From Bimuria novae-zelandiae CBS 107.79 (Eukaryota; Ascomycota; Dothideomycetes; Pleosporales; Didymosphaeriaceae), in contig ML976704.1 in the NCBI GenBank assembly GCA_010015655.1, forward strand, positions 66,272 to 130,271: 64,000 nt of DNA, given 5' to 3'. Every line of letters begins with the position of its first letter. Position 1 is the first letter of the stretch. Below the pieces are notes generated by a model. That model did no database searches. It had not been told where the DNA came from and saw only the letters and a program-made list of their open reading frames with translations. The position numbers were made by a program, and so were the translations under genes. Below, one piece after another: positions 12,587 to 24,691 of the stretch.

Positions 12587-14310
12587 CTACATAGCTACAG
12601 CGTCAACCACACGTTTCTGGCGCTTGTTACTTTGTGTAGGTGGCTGCGAGGCTTTTCTCTTACCCTTCTGGGTAGATTGTAGAGCTTTTGCTGCGTCACG
12701 AGCCTCTTTCTGGCGAGCGCGCTCTGCTGCCTTCTCAGCCCTCTCCTTCTCCCTAGCTACCTTGGCGGCCTCCCGCCCCACACGCTTCTCCTCTGCAATT
12801 TTCTCCTTATACAGCTTAGCTGCCTTCCTTAACTCAGCTATCTCTGCTTTTCAAAGCTTTTGCTCCTTTTCCTCTTGCTCCTTCACAGACTGGCGTACAC
12901 GAGCCTCCCTGACCTTCCTCGGTGACCAGAGGACTGCTCCCCCATGGTACTCTTNNNNNNNNNNNNNNNNNNNNNNNNNNNNNNNNNNNNNNNNNNNNNN
13001 NNNNNNNNNNNNNNNNNNNNNNNNNNNNNNNNNNNNNNNNNNNNNNNNNNNNNNNNNNNNNNNNNNNNNNNNNNNNNNNNNNNNNNNNNNNNNNNNNNNN
13101 NNNNNNNNNNNNNNNNNNNNNNNNNNNNNNNNNNNNNNNNNNNNNNNNNNNNNNNNNNNNNNNNNNNNNNNNNNNNNNNNNNNNNNNNNNNNNNNNNNNN
13201 NNNNNNNNNNNNNNNNNNNNNNNNNNNNNNNNNNNNNNNNNNNNNNNNNNNNNNNNNNNNNNNNNNNNNNNNNNNNNNNNNNNNNNNNNNNNNNNNNNNN
13301 NNNNNNNNNNNNNNNNNNNNNNNNNNNNNNNNNNNNNNNNNNNNNNNNNNNNNNNNNNNNNNNNNNNNNNNNNNNNNNNNNNNNNNNNNNNNNNNNNNNN
13401 NNNNNNNNNNNNNNNNNNNNNNNNNNNNNNNNNNNNNNNNNNNNNNNNNNNNNNNNNNNNNNNNNNNNNNNNNNNNNNNNNNNNNNNNNNNNNNNNNNNN
13501 NNNNNNNNNNNNNNNNNNNNNNNNNNNNNNNNNNNNNNNNNNNNNNNNNNNNNNNNNNNNNNNNNNNNNNNNNNNNNNNNNNNNNNNNNNNNNNNNNNNN
13601 NNNNNNNNNNNNNNNNNNNNNNNNNNNNNNNNNNNNNNNNNNNNNNNNNNNNNNNNNNNNNNNNNNNNNNNNNNNNNNNNNNNNNNNNNNNNNNNNNNNN
13701 NNNNNNNNNNNNNNNNNNNNNNNNNNNNNNNNNNNNNNNNNNNNNNNNNNNNNNNNNNNNNNNNNNNNNNNNNNNNNNNNNNNNNNNNNNNNNNNNNNNN
13801 NNNNNNNNNNNNNNNNNNNNNNNNNNNNNNNNNNNNNNNNNNNNNNNNNNNNNNNNNNNNNNNNNNNNNNNNNNNNNNNATTTTATCACCTAGGATATTA
13901 AAATACAGGCTGTATTTATCCCCTAAGTCGGCTTAGTGGCGATTGCTGTCCATACCAGTTGCCCATCGCGAGGTAAGATGGATGCTGTGCCGATTAATAA
14001 AGCGCGTAACCCAGCTCTCGCTCACTAGCTCCTTGGCTATTATCGACGCGAAATTTCGTATTATCTCTCTTGTAGGTGGTAGGTGACGTGCTGTGAGTCC
14101 TTCTATATATTTAACAAGCTCTGCCTCTTGTTGTAGAGCAAGCTTTTGTTAGTTAATAATCTTTAATGCGTGTGGCTGTGTTGTAGCATGGTGCCTTCGC
14201 ATTAAAGTTGAGCGAGAAACACCATACTTTTTAGCTACTTTTTGGTACGAAAACTATTCGCTAGGGCTTAGCGACATTAGATCTGCAAGCGCGTCGTTAA
14301 TTAGAGCCAT
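12587..14310 (-). pseudogene. pogo/Fot1 transposase (both ends visible, centre in the N gap)
   Basis: From the ATG at 14310 the minus strand begins MALINDALADLMSLSP and continues with a helix-turn-helix region (KVAKKYGVSRSTLMRRH) and a second DNA-binding part (FINRHSIHLTSRW). The C-terminal part (12587-12954) is a lysine/alanine/arginine-rich coiled region (KAAERARQKEARDAAKAL and KGKRKAS) typical of fungal Fot1-like transposases. At least one stop interrupts the N-terminal part. The catalytic DDE core should lie in the gap, so activity cannot be judged. Confidence 0.7.
12955..13879. other. Assembly gap (925 N)
   Basis: Every base is N. Open frames reported across it have no meaning. The gap falls in the transposase of the pogo/Fot1 element, so it probably reflects a repeat collapse rather than a missing gene. 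Confidence 0.99.
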
Positions 14311-15902
14311 AATGGTAGAGTTATAAGGTTGTGAAGTTTGAGTGTTTTGGCGTGGGTGGCCCATCACGCGAAGTGGCTCATCACGCGCACGGGCATGTTA
14401 TAGAGCTGGCAGAGGACCTAATGCGATGTAGATTACACGGGACTAATTACGGGTCTGATTACAGCGCGATTAAGACGACATTAAACGTGAATACACCGCC
14501 TTAGAGGGACGAGAGGAGGCTCCTTTTTAAGAATACACTATAGGAAGAAATAAGATAAAGGATTATAAGAACACTATACACTAAACTAGTTATAGGGGAT
14601 ACTTAATATTAGGTAAACTATCTAATAGAGGTAGTGCTTAAGGCGGTCTATAGCCTTACCCTAATAGCAAAGCTATCACTGTATATAAGAAGGTGGTAGA
14701 CGTTAGATCTAACCTAGCTACAGAGGATATATATATATTAGAGAAACCAGGTAAGGGCGCAACGTCGGGCTAGCTAACTTAACCTAGCTATAAAAGAGAA
14801 GGCAAAAGAGGTAGTAAAATAGTTTTACAATATAGCATGGCGATAACGAAAATCCTATTAGGATAGCTTCCTTATAGAAGACGGTAACATATAGAAAGCT
14901 GCTAGATACCTCTAGCCAGGCAAAAAGGCTAAATTTGGCAAAACCCCGCCTCTAACTAGGGAAGATAGGACTATAACTAAGGGACTATAAGAGCAAGCGG
15001 AGGAGATGCTCTTTATCTTTTTTCTACTACTATTAGAAACGATTAAGGAGGAGGGAGAGAGACACTAAAGAAGGTAACTACCTATGCTACTACTAAACCT
15101 AGAAGAGATAGAACGGGCAGTAAACGAGGTAAAACTATAAAAAGCGCCTAGTAAAGACAGTCTACTAGCGAGAGTATAAAAATAAATATAGCTAGCAGTA
15201 AAATAGGACGTATTACGCCTGTTTTAAACGTCTATTAATAAAGGCTAACTGCTAACTTAGTAGTTAAACGCTAGGATTATCCCCTTAGAAAAGCCTAAAA
15301 AGGATAACTACACTAAAGTAAAGGCGTAATAACTAATCTTACTACTATTAATACTAGAAAAGATAATAGAAGTGGTACTTATAGAAAGGATATTATATAT
15401 GGTAGAGGAGCATGGCCTTCTTCCTACGAACTACTTTGGGGCCAGAAAGAAGCGTTTAGCCAAGTAAGCGCTGCTATTGCTGCAGGAGTAGATATATTAG
15501 GTATAAAGGTAGCGGAAGGTGCTTAGCCTTATTAGCTTTAATATTAAAGGTGTATATAATAGTGTGTGTAAAGACAGGCTAATATAGAGGCTACGCGCTA
15601 AAGGGATCCCTTAAATTCTAACGCGTTAAGTAGACGCCTTCTACTTAGAGTAAATAGCGAATATTATAATAAATAGACTATTATTAGAGAAAAGAGACCT
15701 ACTATAGGTAAGGCTATTATAGGGCTTACTACTATTACCTATCCTTTTTCTCTTCTTTAACGCCGATCTCGTCTAGGGACAGATTAATAGGGATAAGGGG
15801 TTAATTATATTTATAAATAACTTTAGTATATAGGTAACAAGTCGCTTAGCCGCAGACAACTACAAGGGTCTCTAAAAGATTATTAGCTACGTAAGTAGCT
15901 AG

Positions 15903-17001
15903 TAGTAGTAGTAGTAGTATTGGTTTTACGTCCTATGTAACCTCCCAGGGGGTATGTAGACGTGCCCTGCACTTAGTAAGGGCCACTTATGCTAGTGCTA
16001 CCGCTGCTATAGGAGCGGCCTCTCTTGCTGCTGTCCCTCTCTAGATAAGGGCAACTTAGCTATTTAATCTAGCCTTTGTGTAATAATAGTAGGAAAAGGG
16101 GTGGCCTTCTAGCTGTCCCTAGTCCTGTACAGAAGCATGCCAAGACTTATTAGAGGTAAGGAAAGATATATACACGCATATAGGTATACAAAAGAGAGAG
16201 CTAAGTCTTATATAGTAGATACCCTAGTAAGTTATAAGTAGGTAGCGTATTTACTTTACTTAAAGCGAGGGTTTGCGTCCGCTTGCCTATAACGTAGTTA
16301 GCTAGTTACTTACTAACGTATACTATTATTAATACTAAGTGCAAGAAGGGTTGCGTATTCTCTTAGGCTTAGCGCCTTAAGGTACTGTATTCTTTCTCTA
16401 GTGTTTATTAGGGGATGTATTAGGCGTTGTGGCTAATAGTTAAAGCGTCGCACTGTCCGTGGGCAGTGTATGATATAGTCTAGGGCCAGGTCTGCTCCGC
16501 AGGTGCACGTGAGGGTCTCCTTATCATGCTTGAACTTCCTATGGTACCAGGCGTAGTTGCCGTGTCTTGTCCTCATGGATAGGAGCTTGGCCAGGGCGGG
16601 GCGTGTGAGCTCTAGCTCCGGCGGTTGCCTAGAGGGGGTGTATGCTAGGCCCCACTAGTTATACCATGTAGAGAGATTTGGTGTGCGTGTGCGCCACTAC
16701 TCTTATTATGCAGCGCGTACGTATGCGCGCGCATTAGATCGTAGACCTAATATCGTAGGGTTAGCTACCTTCCCTGTGGGTGGGCGTGGGTCCTTGGCTG
16801 CCTTATCTGCTAGCTGATTCGCTAGCTTATTGCCTTTAATGCCCATGTGGCCTGGTGACTATTAGATTTAAATATCCTAGGTGTCCATGGCTTTCTAGCA
16901 GCGTATAATAGCCTACTAGGATAACGGCGCGGGGTCTCCCCTAATGCCCTAGATAACCGATGTGCTATCTACACATATCCAGATCTAGCTTAGGCGGTGC
17001 G
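15903..17001 (-). mobile_element. 5'-truncated LINE fragment with RNase H domain, (TAC)n tail
   Basis: A 15-base duplication TACGTAAGTAGCTAG flanks it (15888-15902 and 17002-17016). On the minus strand it reads an RNase H domain (VDSTSVI, then SPGHMGIKGNKLANQLADKA at about 16790-16860) and a C-terminal zinc-knuckle region (TCTCGADLALDYIIHC near 16480). It ends in a TAC run at 15903-15921. Removing it rejoins the ORF2 frame of the host LINE. It is less RIP-mutated than its host and comes from a different LINE family, one that carries RNase H. Confidence 0.8.
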
Positions 17002-17016
17002 TACGTAAGTAGCTAG

Positions 17017-18645
17017 GAAAAGCGGAGCAGCGTAACCTTTAAGGCGGATAAAATAACGCTAATATATTTTATATAGAATAAGGGGCGGACCTGCACCTAA
17101 CTAATTAGAGTAAAAGGCTAAGAAGTTAAGCCAGGAGACGAGGCAAAGATCCTAGGGGTTATTATAGATATAGAGCTCTAATACAAGAAGCATGTGGCAA
17201 GAGTAGCGACGTAAAGACTAAAAGTAGTAATAGTACTTTCCTAGTTAAAGAACCTGTCGCCTTAGATAGCTTAATAGCTGTTTAGAGCTATAGTGGAACT
17301 AGTTGTAGACTACGTATCTTATGTATGGCAGCACGTAGCTAAGCATACCCCCTTAGTATTTTAGAATATCTAGAGGATAGGTGTAAAGGCTATTATTAGC
17401 TACTTTTAAATAATAGCTATAGTAATCGTAGAGGCTAAAGCAAGCATATATGCGGTAATAGAATAGTATAGCTATAAAGTAATAAAACTTTAGGTTAATA
17501 TCTACTCCCTGCCTAGGACAAACCCGCTAATATAGTTACGTTTTAAGTTATTTATAAGGTTTATTTTATTCCTCTAGATAATAGCCTTAGCGCATAAAGA
17601 TATAGATACTAGCTATATAGAAATAATTATGCTATATATAATTAGCCCATAGAGCAAACGCATCACGATAACGGCAGAGCCAGACTTAGAGAAGACCACA
17701 GCACTAGTGCACTAAGAGGATAGAATAAAGATTACAACCAGCACGTCTGCGCGCCGTGGCAACGTCGGAGCAGGGTGGGCGACACTAGACACCCAGGACA
17801 ATAGGACAAATAAACCCCGCACTAGCTCTGCTATCCTAGGCCTAAGGGAAGAGCAGAACCTGTATATAGCAAAACTATTTGCTATTGCAGGAGCGCTAGA
17901 GGCTCTAGGGAGACTGCACCGTAGGCGAATCGTAATCCTTATAAGAAACATAGCCGCCCTTTAAGTAGTTCGCCAGCCAAAGAGATAGTTAGGACAACAT
18001 ATTATCTAAAGAATTTACTACATAATCTAGGACCTAGAGATGCTAGAAAACAAAGTAGATCTTATATAGATTATAGTAAAATGTAGCAACGCTCTTATAA
18101 ACGAAGCGAAAAAAGTGGCAAAGAAGACTACGCAGGAGGGTAGTACGCTACCTATATAGTAGCTTTAAGCTAAATTAACTGTTATTAACACGACAATAGT
18201 AAAAGCATAAGTAAAAAGGACTCTACTAGACAGCACAGGTGCATATAGCAAGCGGATAGATACAGCACTACCAGGATAGCATACCCGCAAGTTATACGAT
18301 AACCTTAGCAGATAAGAAGCGATTGTGTTAGTATAGCTACGTATAGGGATAATATAGCTAAACGCATATCTCTACTAGATTAGAGTAGCGAATTCTAGGG
18401 CATGTGCTTGTAGTTATATAGAAACACTTAAGCACTTCCTCTTCTAATGCGCGCGATAGGACACGCTTAGGGAATAAATACTAAAGTAATTAGACACTCT
18501 AAGGGGAAGCCTCTTATTCTACCTTAGAGGGAGAGTAAAGATAGATCTAGCGAAGACATAGACACTAAGCATAAAGGTAGTAAAAGTAATAATTTAATAC
18601 GCGATAGCGATAAAACGCCTAGAAATAGTAAGTAAAATGTAGGAG
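17017..18645 (+). pseudogene. LINE ORF2, C-terminal part, RIP-inactivated
   Basis: This continues the ORF2 of the host LINE after the inserted fragment. It includes an ILGVIIDIEL block near 17150, a conserved stretch around 17280-17400 (LFRAIVELVVDYVSYVW) and the zinc-knuckle tail near 18310-18480 (LVQLRIGII and HFLFQCARQDTL). That tail matches copy A at 110-290. Glutamines have repeatedly become TAG or TAA. Confidence 0.75.
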
Positions 18646-18650
18646 GAAAA

Positions 18651-18822
18651 TGTAGCCACGTGACTTATGTTAGAGGTTGTGTGTGTAGAAGGTTCCATCT
18701 ACGCGCACGGATCACTTACTTTAAGATAAAGCTCTCGCCCTCTCCTTTCTTCCTCGACAGACTCCTCACTCTTCTTTTCGCAGATAGCAATACAGCTTGT
18801 TGTCCTTATTTGCCCGCCCACA
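18651..18822. mobile_element. Solo LTR (172 bp) near the LINE 3' end
   Basis: It starts TGTAGCCACG and ends CCCGCCCACA, flanked by the five-base duplication GAAAA (18646-18650 and 18823-18827). Copy A at 430-450 shows the uninterrupted sequence (GGAGGAAAAGACTAACCC), so the insertion is proved by comparison within the window. It is GC-balanced and not RIP-mutated. The family is unknown. Confidence 0.85.
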
Positions 18823-19349
18823 GAAAAGACTAACCCTCTTACTTAATAAGTTCTACTTTATTTACTAAAGAAGGGACATTAAACACTTAGGGGAATAGCC
18901 CTAAAATAACTTGCTACTAATTACTTAGGAGGGACTCTAGATACATAAAGTTAAGATAAATAGACACGAGGATAGTTATCTATAAGGGCTAAAAGGAGTT
19001 AGGTTACTACTATAAGCTCTAGTATGTAGTTAGCGTAAAAAGGCCCTTTAGGCGAGTGAGCCGGGCGTAATAAATCAATTAATCGGTTTCGGTCACCACT
19101 GTATTGGCTCTGACTTTTAACACCTAATCAATCGTGCACCGCGTTGCAGCGGTCCCAAGGATCCACCGTTGCGGTACCTGACGCGCTAATAGCCATCTTA
19201 ACCCCTAAACGTAACCCTATTGCACCGCCGTTCCTAATCAAACTAGCAGCACTATGAAAGAACTATACATAAAAGCCCACTAAGAAGAGCACACAGTATT
19301 AGAAATTATAAAAATAGCTTAATTCGTCCTTAGATAAAAGTAGGTGTAT

Positions 19350-20480
19350 TCTAGTTAAAAACAGTTAACCTACTCTACAGATAAAGAAGAATGCTATAAA
19401 TAAAGACCTACTCTCCGCTTTAATAGATATTATCTAAAAATAAAGCGAAACTATTACTAAACTAGGACGCGAAATTAAAGAAGTAAGGTAGAAATAATAG
19501 GTCCTTATAAACTAAAATATTAATCTTCTTAATAAAATCGCTAAGCTTAAAACGCGTGTTAATAACCTCTCGTTAAGTACCCCTAGCACGCATAGCTGGG
19601 CGGCGATAGCAGCGAAAGGCGAACCTACTAGGTTTAACGCTACTTCTAGGGCGCTAGCAAGCCACATGCACGCTAAGGTAGCCAGGCCCTCCCCTACTAA
19701 CTTACTCTATTATATAATTAACACCTCGAGGACAGGATATAAAAATAATAAGACGTTAGCAGGCGTAATTAAAGTAATAATTAAAAAAGAAATCTATATA
19801 ATAAAGAACTATAAAAACTAGCAGTGTCGCGCTATAACTATTATCTAAAAGAACTAAAATTAGATTAAAATTGTATGTTAAAATAAAGCTAAACCTTAAC
19901 TAGTAAAGAAAGTAATAGAAAAGATTAGAGCAGGTACGCGTGTACTACGCAATAATCTCTATCTAATTAAGGTTAATAATATTAAAAGAATAGTAGTACT
20001 AGATAAATACAACGAAGTTAAAGCAAGAGTAGTAAAGGTCTTTAGTAAAAAAAATAAAATAATAGTTATTAAAATAGCATAGCTAAGTAAGAAGGACGTT
20101 TTAAAAGCTTATAGCTTAATATTAGTATACCTTAATAAGACTAGCGATGCGAAGACACTTATTATAGAAGGCTTCTTTTACGCTAGAGGAGAATCTAGCA
20201 TAATAAGCGTATTTAAATACTAATCGCGACTAGAGCAATGCTACAACTACTAGAAGATTAGTTATAAAGCTTATTAATATAAGAATACACAAAAGTGCGC
20301 AAGGTACGCTAAAGAAGCCTACTATTATAAGAACTATAGTAAAGTAGTGCTAAGGTGCATCCTATGCGGAGGTCTATATAAATTATTTAGTAAAAACTAC
20401 TAAAAGCTCTACCTATCTTAAAATAAGTAGAGTCTTTAGCATGTTTTAGCTAAACGTAAAAAAATAAGAAAAGGTATATA
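19350..20480 (+). pseudogene. ORF1 of the second LINE, RIP-inactivated
   Basis: A coiled-coil section (KLGREIKEVR, then NKIAKLKTRVNNLS) is followed by SWAAIAAKGEPTRFNATSRA near 19590-19660. A basic central domain follows, and then cysteine knuckles near 20240-20400 (CYNYQKISYKAYQY and CILCGGLYKLF). The layout equals ORF1 of the first LINE. Stops stand at former Q codons. Confidence 0.7.
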
Positions 20481-20639
20481 ATAGCCTAATAAATAATAAA
20501 AAAATATAAGACGTAATAGTAGTAACTATTTAAGAACTACACGCACGGAGGATCTAAAGCTAGCTTTTAATAACCTTAATATAATACTATAAGTAGGTTA
20601 AGATAGTTCCGTTAACCTAGCAGGAAGGAAGGTGGCTAA

Positions 20640-23600
20640 TCTAAAGTATACTCTAGGTTAATAAAGAAGTAGATACGGAGTAAGTATAAATTAAGTTCTT
20701 AAATATAATAGTAGTAATTATACAGTTTTATAAACGTTAACTCTTAGTGGTGTTAGTCTACATACCTGGAGGAAATCTAAGGGTGCTATAAGAATTATGC
20801 GATACTTTACGCAAGCTTATCTACGACGCTAGATAAAATGCTAGTATAATAGTAGATATACTACTAGCTAGGGACTTTAACTAACTCGACTAGCTTTAGG
20901 GAGGAGAAGACGTAACAGTAGAGAGATAAGATAAAGTAGACCTAATTATTAACCTAATAAACGAATTTGCACTTAGCAGCCTACTCTAATAAGACACGAA
21001 GATATAGTATAGTAAGGACTATAAGATAACTATTAACTTAGTTTTAGTATTAAAGGATCTAGCTAATACAGCGCTTAAATGCGCGATATATAAAACAGAA
21101 TATAGCTCTAACTACTAAATAATCTAAACGTTCTTTAATACTTTAGTTTTAATACTATAGCAACAGGAGCGGCTTCTGCTTAAAAACGCACTTTAGAAAG
21201 AAATAAATAATAAGATTGCTAGGATACTTAGCTCTACCCTAGTAGAGGGTATAGTATAGCAGAGGACGGATAGACTAATGGCAGCAGTCTTAGAGGCAGT
21301 CTACGCACTAACACCTAGGGCTAAACCATTACCTTACACGAAAAGATGGTGGACCCAGGACCTAACGCAGCTACGCCGTATCTATATATACTGGAGGAAC
21401 CGCGCCCGAGTCGAGAGGCAAGCAGGTATAGCTAAGCCAGATCTAGAAGAAATAGTAAAAGGAGCGTCAAAACAGTACTATAATGCTATTTAGTAACAAA
21501 AGAAAAGGCACTAGAATAAGTTTTTAGTAGATAATAATAATATCTAAAAGGCGGCTAAATACCTAAAAGCTAGTAGTAAGGCGTTTAGGAAAATCTATAG
21601 CTTAATAGAGCTAACGGGATAACCATAGCTAACTATAAGGAGTAAGTAAAGGAGCTATTAGCTATATTTTTTTCCCTACTTCTAAGTAATATAGAAGATA
21701 AAGGGCCTAAACCGTAAAGAGCTCCTGTTAAGATACTAGATATTACACTTAAGGAGGTAGAAAGGCAGCTATACGCCGCGAAGCCTTAGAAGGCACTAGG
21801 AGACAATAGCCTGCTAGCTATAGTCTAGAAGTAGACCTAGCTAGTAGTTAAATACCACGTCCTATTACTATTCTAAAAGTCGCTAGAGGAGGGAGTACTA
21901 CCTAGCTAATAATAACACGCCAAGATTATCCCGCTTAAAAAGCCTAGTAAGGAAGACTATATAATCGTAAAAGCCTAGAGGCTAATCTTACTCCTAGCGA
22001 CGCTTAGGAAGCTCCTAGAGTTAGTAGTTATAAAAAGGATTTCGCACGTAATAGAGGTACATAGCCTTTTCCTTACTAACTACTTTAGAGCTCGCAAATA
22101 ATAATTAGCTAAATAAGCACTAGTTTTCTTATAAAAGTAGATTTATACCGCGTGGTAAGATTAATAGATCGTTAGCCTAATTAGTTTTAACGTTAAAGGG
22201 GCGTATAATAGAGTCTATAAAGAGGGACTATTGCAGAGAATAAAAGCACGAGACATACTAGAGAAGCTACTATAATAATTAGAGGCGTTTTACTTAGCAC
22301 GCACTGCCATAATATAAGTTAACGGGCAGACCTTTAAGGTTCGAGACTTACTATAAGCTAGACTGCCATAAGAGTCTCCTCTTTCGCTAATCCTATTTCT
22401 CTTCTTTAATGCCGACCTGGTATAACGACGCATCGATAGCTATAGAGGAGCGATAGCTTTCGTTGACAACTTTACAGCATAGGTTTCGGGGCCCACGGCA
22501 TAAAGCAACCGAAAAGGTGTTAAAGCTATTATTAATAATGCCCTAGACTAGGAGAAAAGAAGTAGAGCAACGTTTAAAATAAAAAAAATAGTAATTATCT
22601 ACTTTACTTATAAATTATACAAAAGTGCTACTAAACCGTTTACTATTAAAGGATAAACTATACTACTAAAAGATCACGTTAAAATACTTAGAGTTCTTAT
22701 AGATACTAAATTAAAGTATTAAAAGTATATCGCGAGAGTAGCCGCTAAGGGCCTAGAAGTAGTAATAGAGCTTAAATAGCTTAGAGGCCTTTCCCTTGCT
22801 ACGGCACGATAACTCTTTATAGTAATAGTTACCCTAATAGTAGACTATGCCTCTAATATCTAGATATACGCTTTTAAAGATAAACTTATAAAACTTATTA
22901 ATAGGGTCTAAAGAATTAGAGCGCAAGCAATTATAGGGACGTTTACTATAGTAGTAATAAGCGTAGTGGAAGCCAAAGCACACATCTCTAGCGCGCAGGA
23001 ACGGTTCTAGAAACAGGCGACTAAGCTATAGACGGATATTCATACGCTACCTGAGAGCAACCCCCTTTAAAGGAATATATCTTAGATACAAAAATTTAGA
23101 AGATAATACTACTTGTTACTCTACTAAGTAGCGAAAGCGCTTAAGGGCATTATAATAAAAGAACTAGAAACTATTAATCCGTGCCTACTAGCGCTATAGG
23201 AGAAAAGAGCACAGATAATTACCAAAGACGTAGCACTAAGCTTTAACTTAGGCTAGGCGGTACGCATCGCCGTAAGCAGCTCGTCACAGAATTGTATAAT
23301 AAGAATAGGTAGAGTAATTAAAATCTGTAATAATAAAACTCTTGTCCTCTCTACCATACTAGGTAAGAGGGAAGAGCAGAACCCGTACGTAAGAAAGTTA
23401 GTAGTAATAGTAAAAACTATAAACATGCTACTAAAGCTTAGGTCCTGCAATATTACACTAGTAATAAGAAATAAAACTACTATACTTATACTAAGAAGAC
23501 TACACTAATAATTAGAATAGAGATATATTAGCAGCATCTATAGATTAATTATAGTATTAGAAAGAGAGGGGAATACGATATCGTTCCTATAGCTCCTAAT

Positions 23601-24000
23601 AAGTAAAGAATACGAACTTGTAACACTCGCCAAAAGGAAGGCAAAGGAAGCCACAAGACCAGGCGCTATACTATAGGCACTACTCCCTAGGATGCGATTA
23701 ACAACACTTAATATTATAAGAAAACTTAGCACTGCTAAAAGGCTACTAGAAAAGGTTAGGAAATACTCTAAAACAATTAATATAGCACTACTGGGAAAGC
23801 ATACGCGGTAACTCTACAACTAACTACTATAGAAAGAAGCTAACGTACTTACCTAACTTAGAATAGGTATAGTAAGGTTAAACGTATATTTATACTAAAT
23901 TAGAGCTTTTATAATAGATTAGTGCGAGTGCAGATAAGCGCGAGAGACAGTAAACACTTTCTCTTCTAATGCAGAAGATGGACAACGCAGAGGACGGAGA
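20640..24000 (+). pseudogene. ORF2 of the second LINE (endonuclease and reverse transcriptase), RIP-inactivated
   Basis: The endonuclease part lies around 20740-21060. A 71-codon open stretch at 21278-21493 (KRWWTQDLTQLRRIY) is the well-conserved linker between endonuclease and reverse transcriptase in Tad1 elements. Reverse transcriptase follows at 21750-22550 (KALGDNSLLA, LISFNVKGAYN near 22180, then FFNADLV near 22415). The C-terminal region runs to about 24000 with the knuckle pattern FLF.CRRWT near 23965. The enzyme would copy element RNA at the nicked target. Confidence 0.72.
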
Positions 24001-24515
24001 TGTTATAATGTACACAAATAAATAGAAGCAACATGTCTTTCTACCTAGGTGGAAAGGCCCCTACGGATAACGAGAAATAGGCTCCAAATATAGACGCGGT
24101 CTAAGCAATAATACAGTTCGTAATCGCTATAAGTCGTCTTAACGCAAACTAATAGCAGATAAACGAAGATTCCTAACCTAATCTTACATAATTAACCCAC
24201 CCCATATATTACCTCGTGGCATAGAAGCAGGCTCCGCTTCACCTGCTAAAGATAGGACGTTAAACACTTAGAGAATGCACTCTAAGCTAGTCTATAATTA
24301 ACACTACTAACCTACGAGAAATTAGAGAGAAAGGGTAAGTAGAGAAGGACGAAAGCGTAAAAGGATTAAATATAGGCTAAATAGGATTAGAACCTGCTAG
24401 AGGAAGTAAGAATAATATAGATATAAGGGCTAAATAAGGCTAAGATTACTAGAGGAAGTAAAATAGTAAATTAGCGTTAGTAGCCCTTTCGGCTTAGCCG
24501 CCGGGCGTTAATGAA

Positions 24516-24691
24516 AAGTGTGTGTGTGTATTGGCTCTATAAGCCATTGACTGGAATCCACACGCCCAAAAGCGCACACCGACCTCAACCCCCGGATCAG
24601 CTTCTATACACAGTCATGGTATTTATCTTCTGCCTACAAGTGAAGAGGGCAGATAGCTCGAGACGTCAAATTCCTGACCGGTTTTACACGC
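24516..24691. other. Border of the transposon nest; GT microsatellite
   Basis: Base composition changes from AT-rich to balanced here. A short GTGTGTGTGT run sits at 24520-24531. I see no gene. It would hold the promoter of the lysozyme-like gene that follows. Confidence 0.5.

Larger units (their letters stand above)
12342..14398 (-). mobile_element. pogo/Fot1-type DNA transposon, sequence gap inside
   Basis: Inverted repeats of about 45 bases bound it: left ACGTGTCCGTGCGCGTGATG and a near-exact inverse at the right end, flanked by TA on both sides (12340-12341 and 14399-14400). TA targeting and the transposase type fit the pogo/Fot1 group of Tc1/mariner. Bases 12955-13879 are N, so the middle of the transposase is unseen. 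The ends are hardly RIP-mutated, so it is a late arrival in the LINE. Confidence 0.85.
11859..15887 (+). pseudogene. LINE ORF2, 5' and central part (endonuclease, reverse transcriptase), RIP-inactivated
   Basis: About 11990-12335 is the AP-endonuclease domain: VVSMYVEG, then SDFNxHNALxGGDD near 12160 and SLLPRGIKT near 12270. After the pogo element the frame continues at 14399 with IELAEDL and GSDYSAIKT. The reverse transcriptase follows at about 15080-15895, with KAPSKD, LISFNIKGVYN and LPIPFLFFFNADLV. Stops stand where Q and W are expected. The enzyme would nick target DNA and copy element RNA at the nick. Confidence 0.8.
829..19092 (+). mobile_element. Tad1-like LINE, near full length, split by several later insertions
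   Basis: A non-LTR retrotransposon read on the plus strand. It has a 5' region, ORF1 (coiled coil then zinc knuckles), ORF2 (AP endonuclease, reverse transcriptase, C-terminal domain with zinc knuckle) and the 3' block seen in copies A and B. Removing the insertions at 1924-2215, 2687-11853, 12342-14398, 15903-17001 and 18651-18822, with one target duplication each, rejoins the reading frame. Examples are SGK/AYGSMV across 1923/2216 and NLVLTF/IELAEDL across 12341/14399. Many in-frame TAA and TAG codons show that the element is RIP-inactivated. The exact 5' end is not resolved. Confidence 0.85.
19093..24515 (+). mobile_element. Second Tad1-like LINE, RIP-mutated, directly downstream of the first
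   Basis: It begins just after the GGTTTCGGT tail of the first LINE. ORF1 (about 19200-20480) and ORF2 (about 20640-24000) can both be followed through stops. The 3' end at about 24470-24515 has a related but different tail (CCGCCGGGCGTTAATGAAAA). It seems uninterrupted. It is diverged enough from the first LINE to be another subfamily. Confidence 0.78.

Noticed and set aside
12834..13936. Open frames of 323-425 codons across 12955-13879
   Set aside because: They consist of N; only the flanks carry information, and these belong to a pogo/Fot1 transposase on the minus strand.
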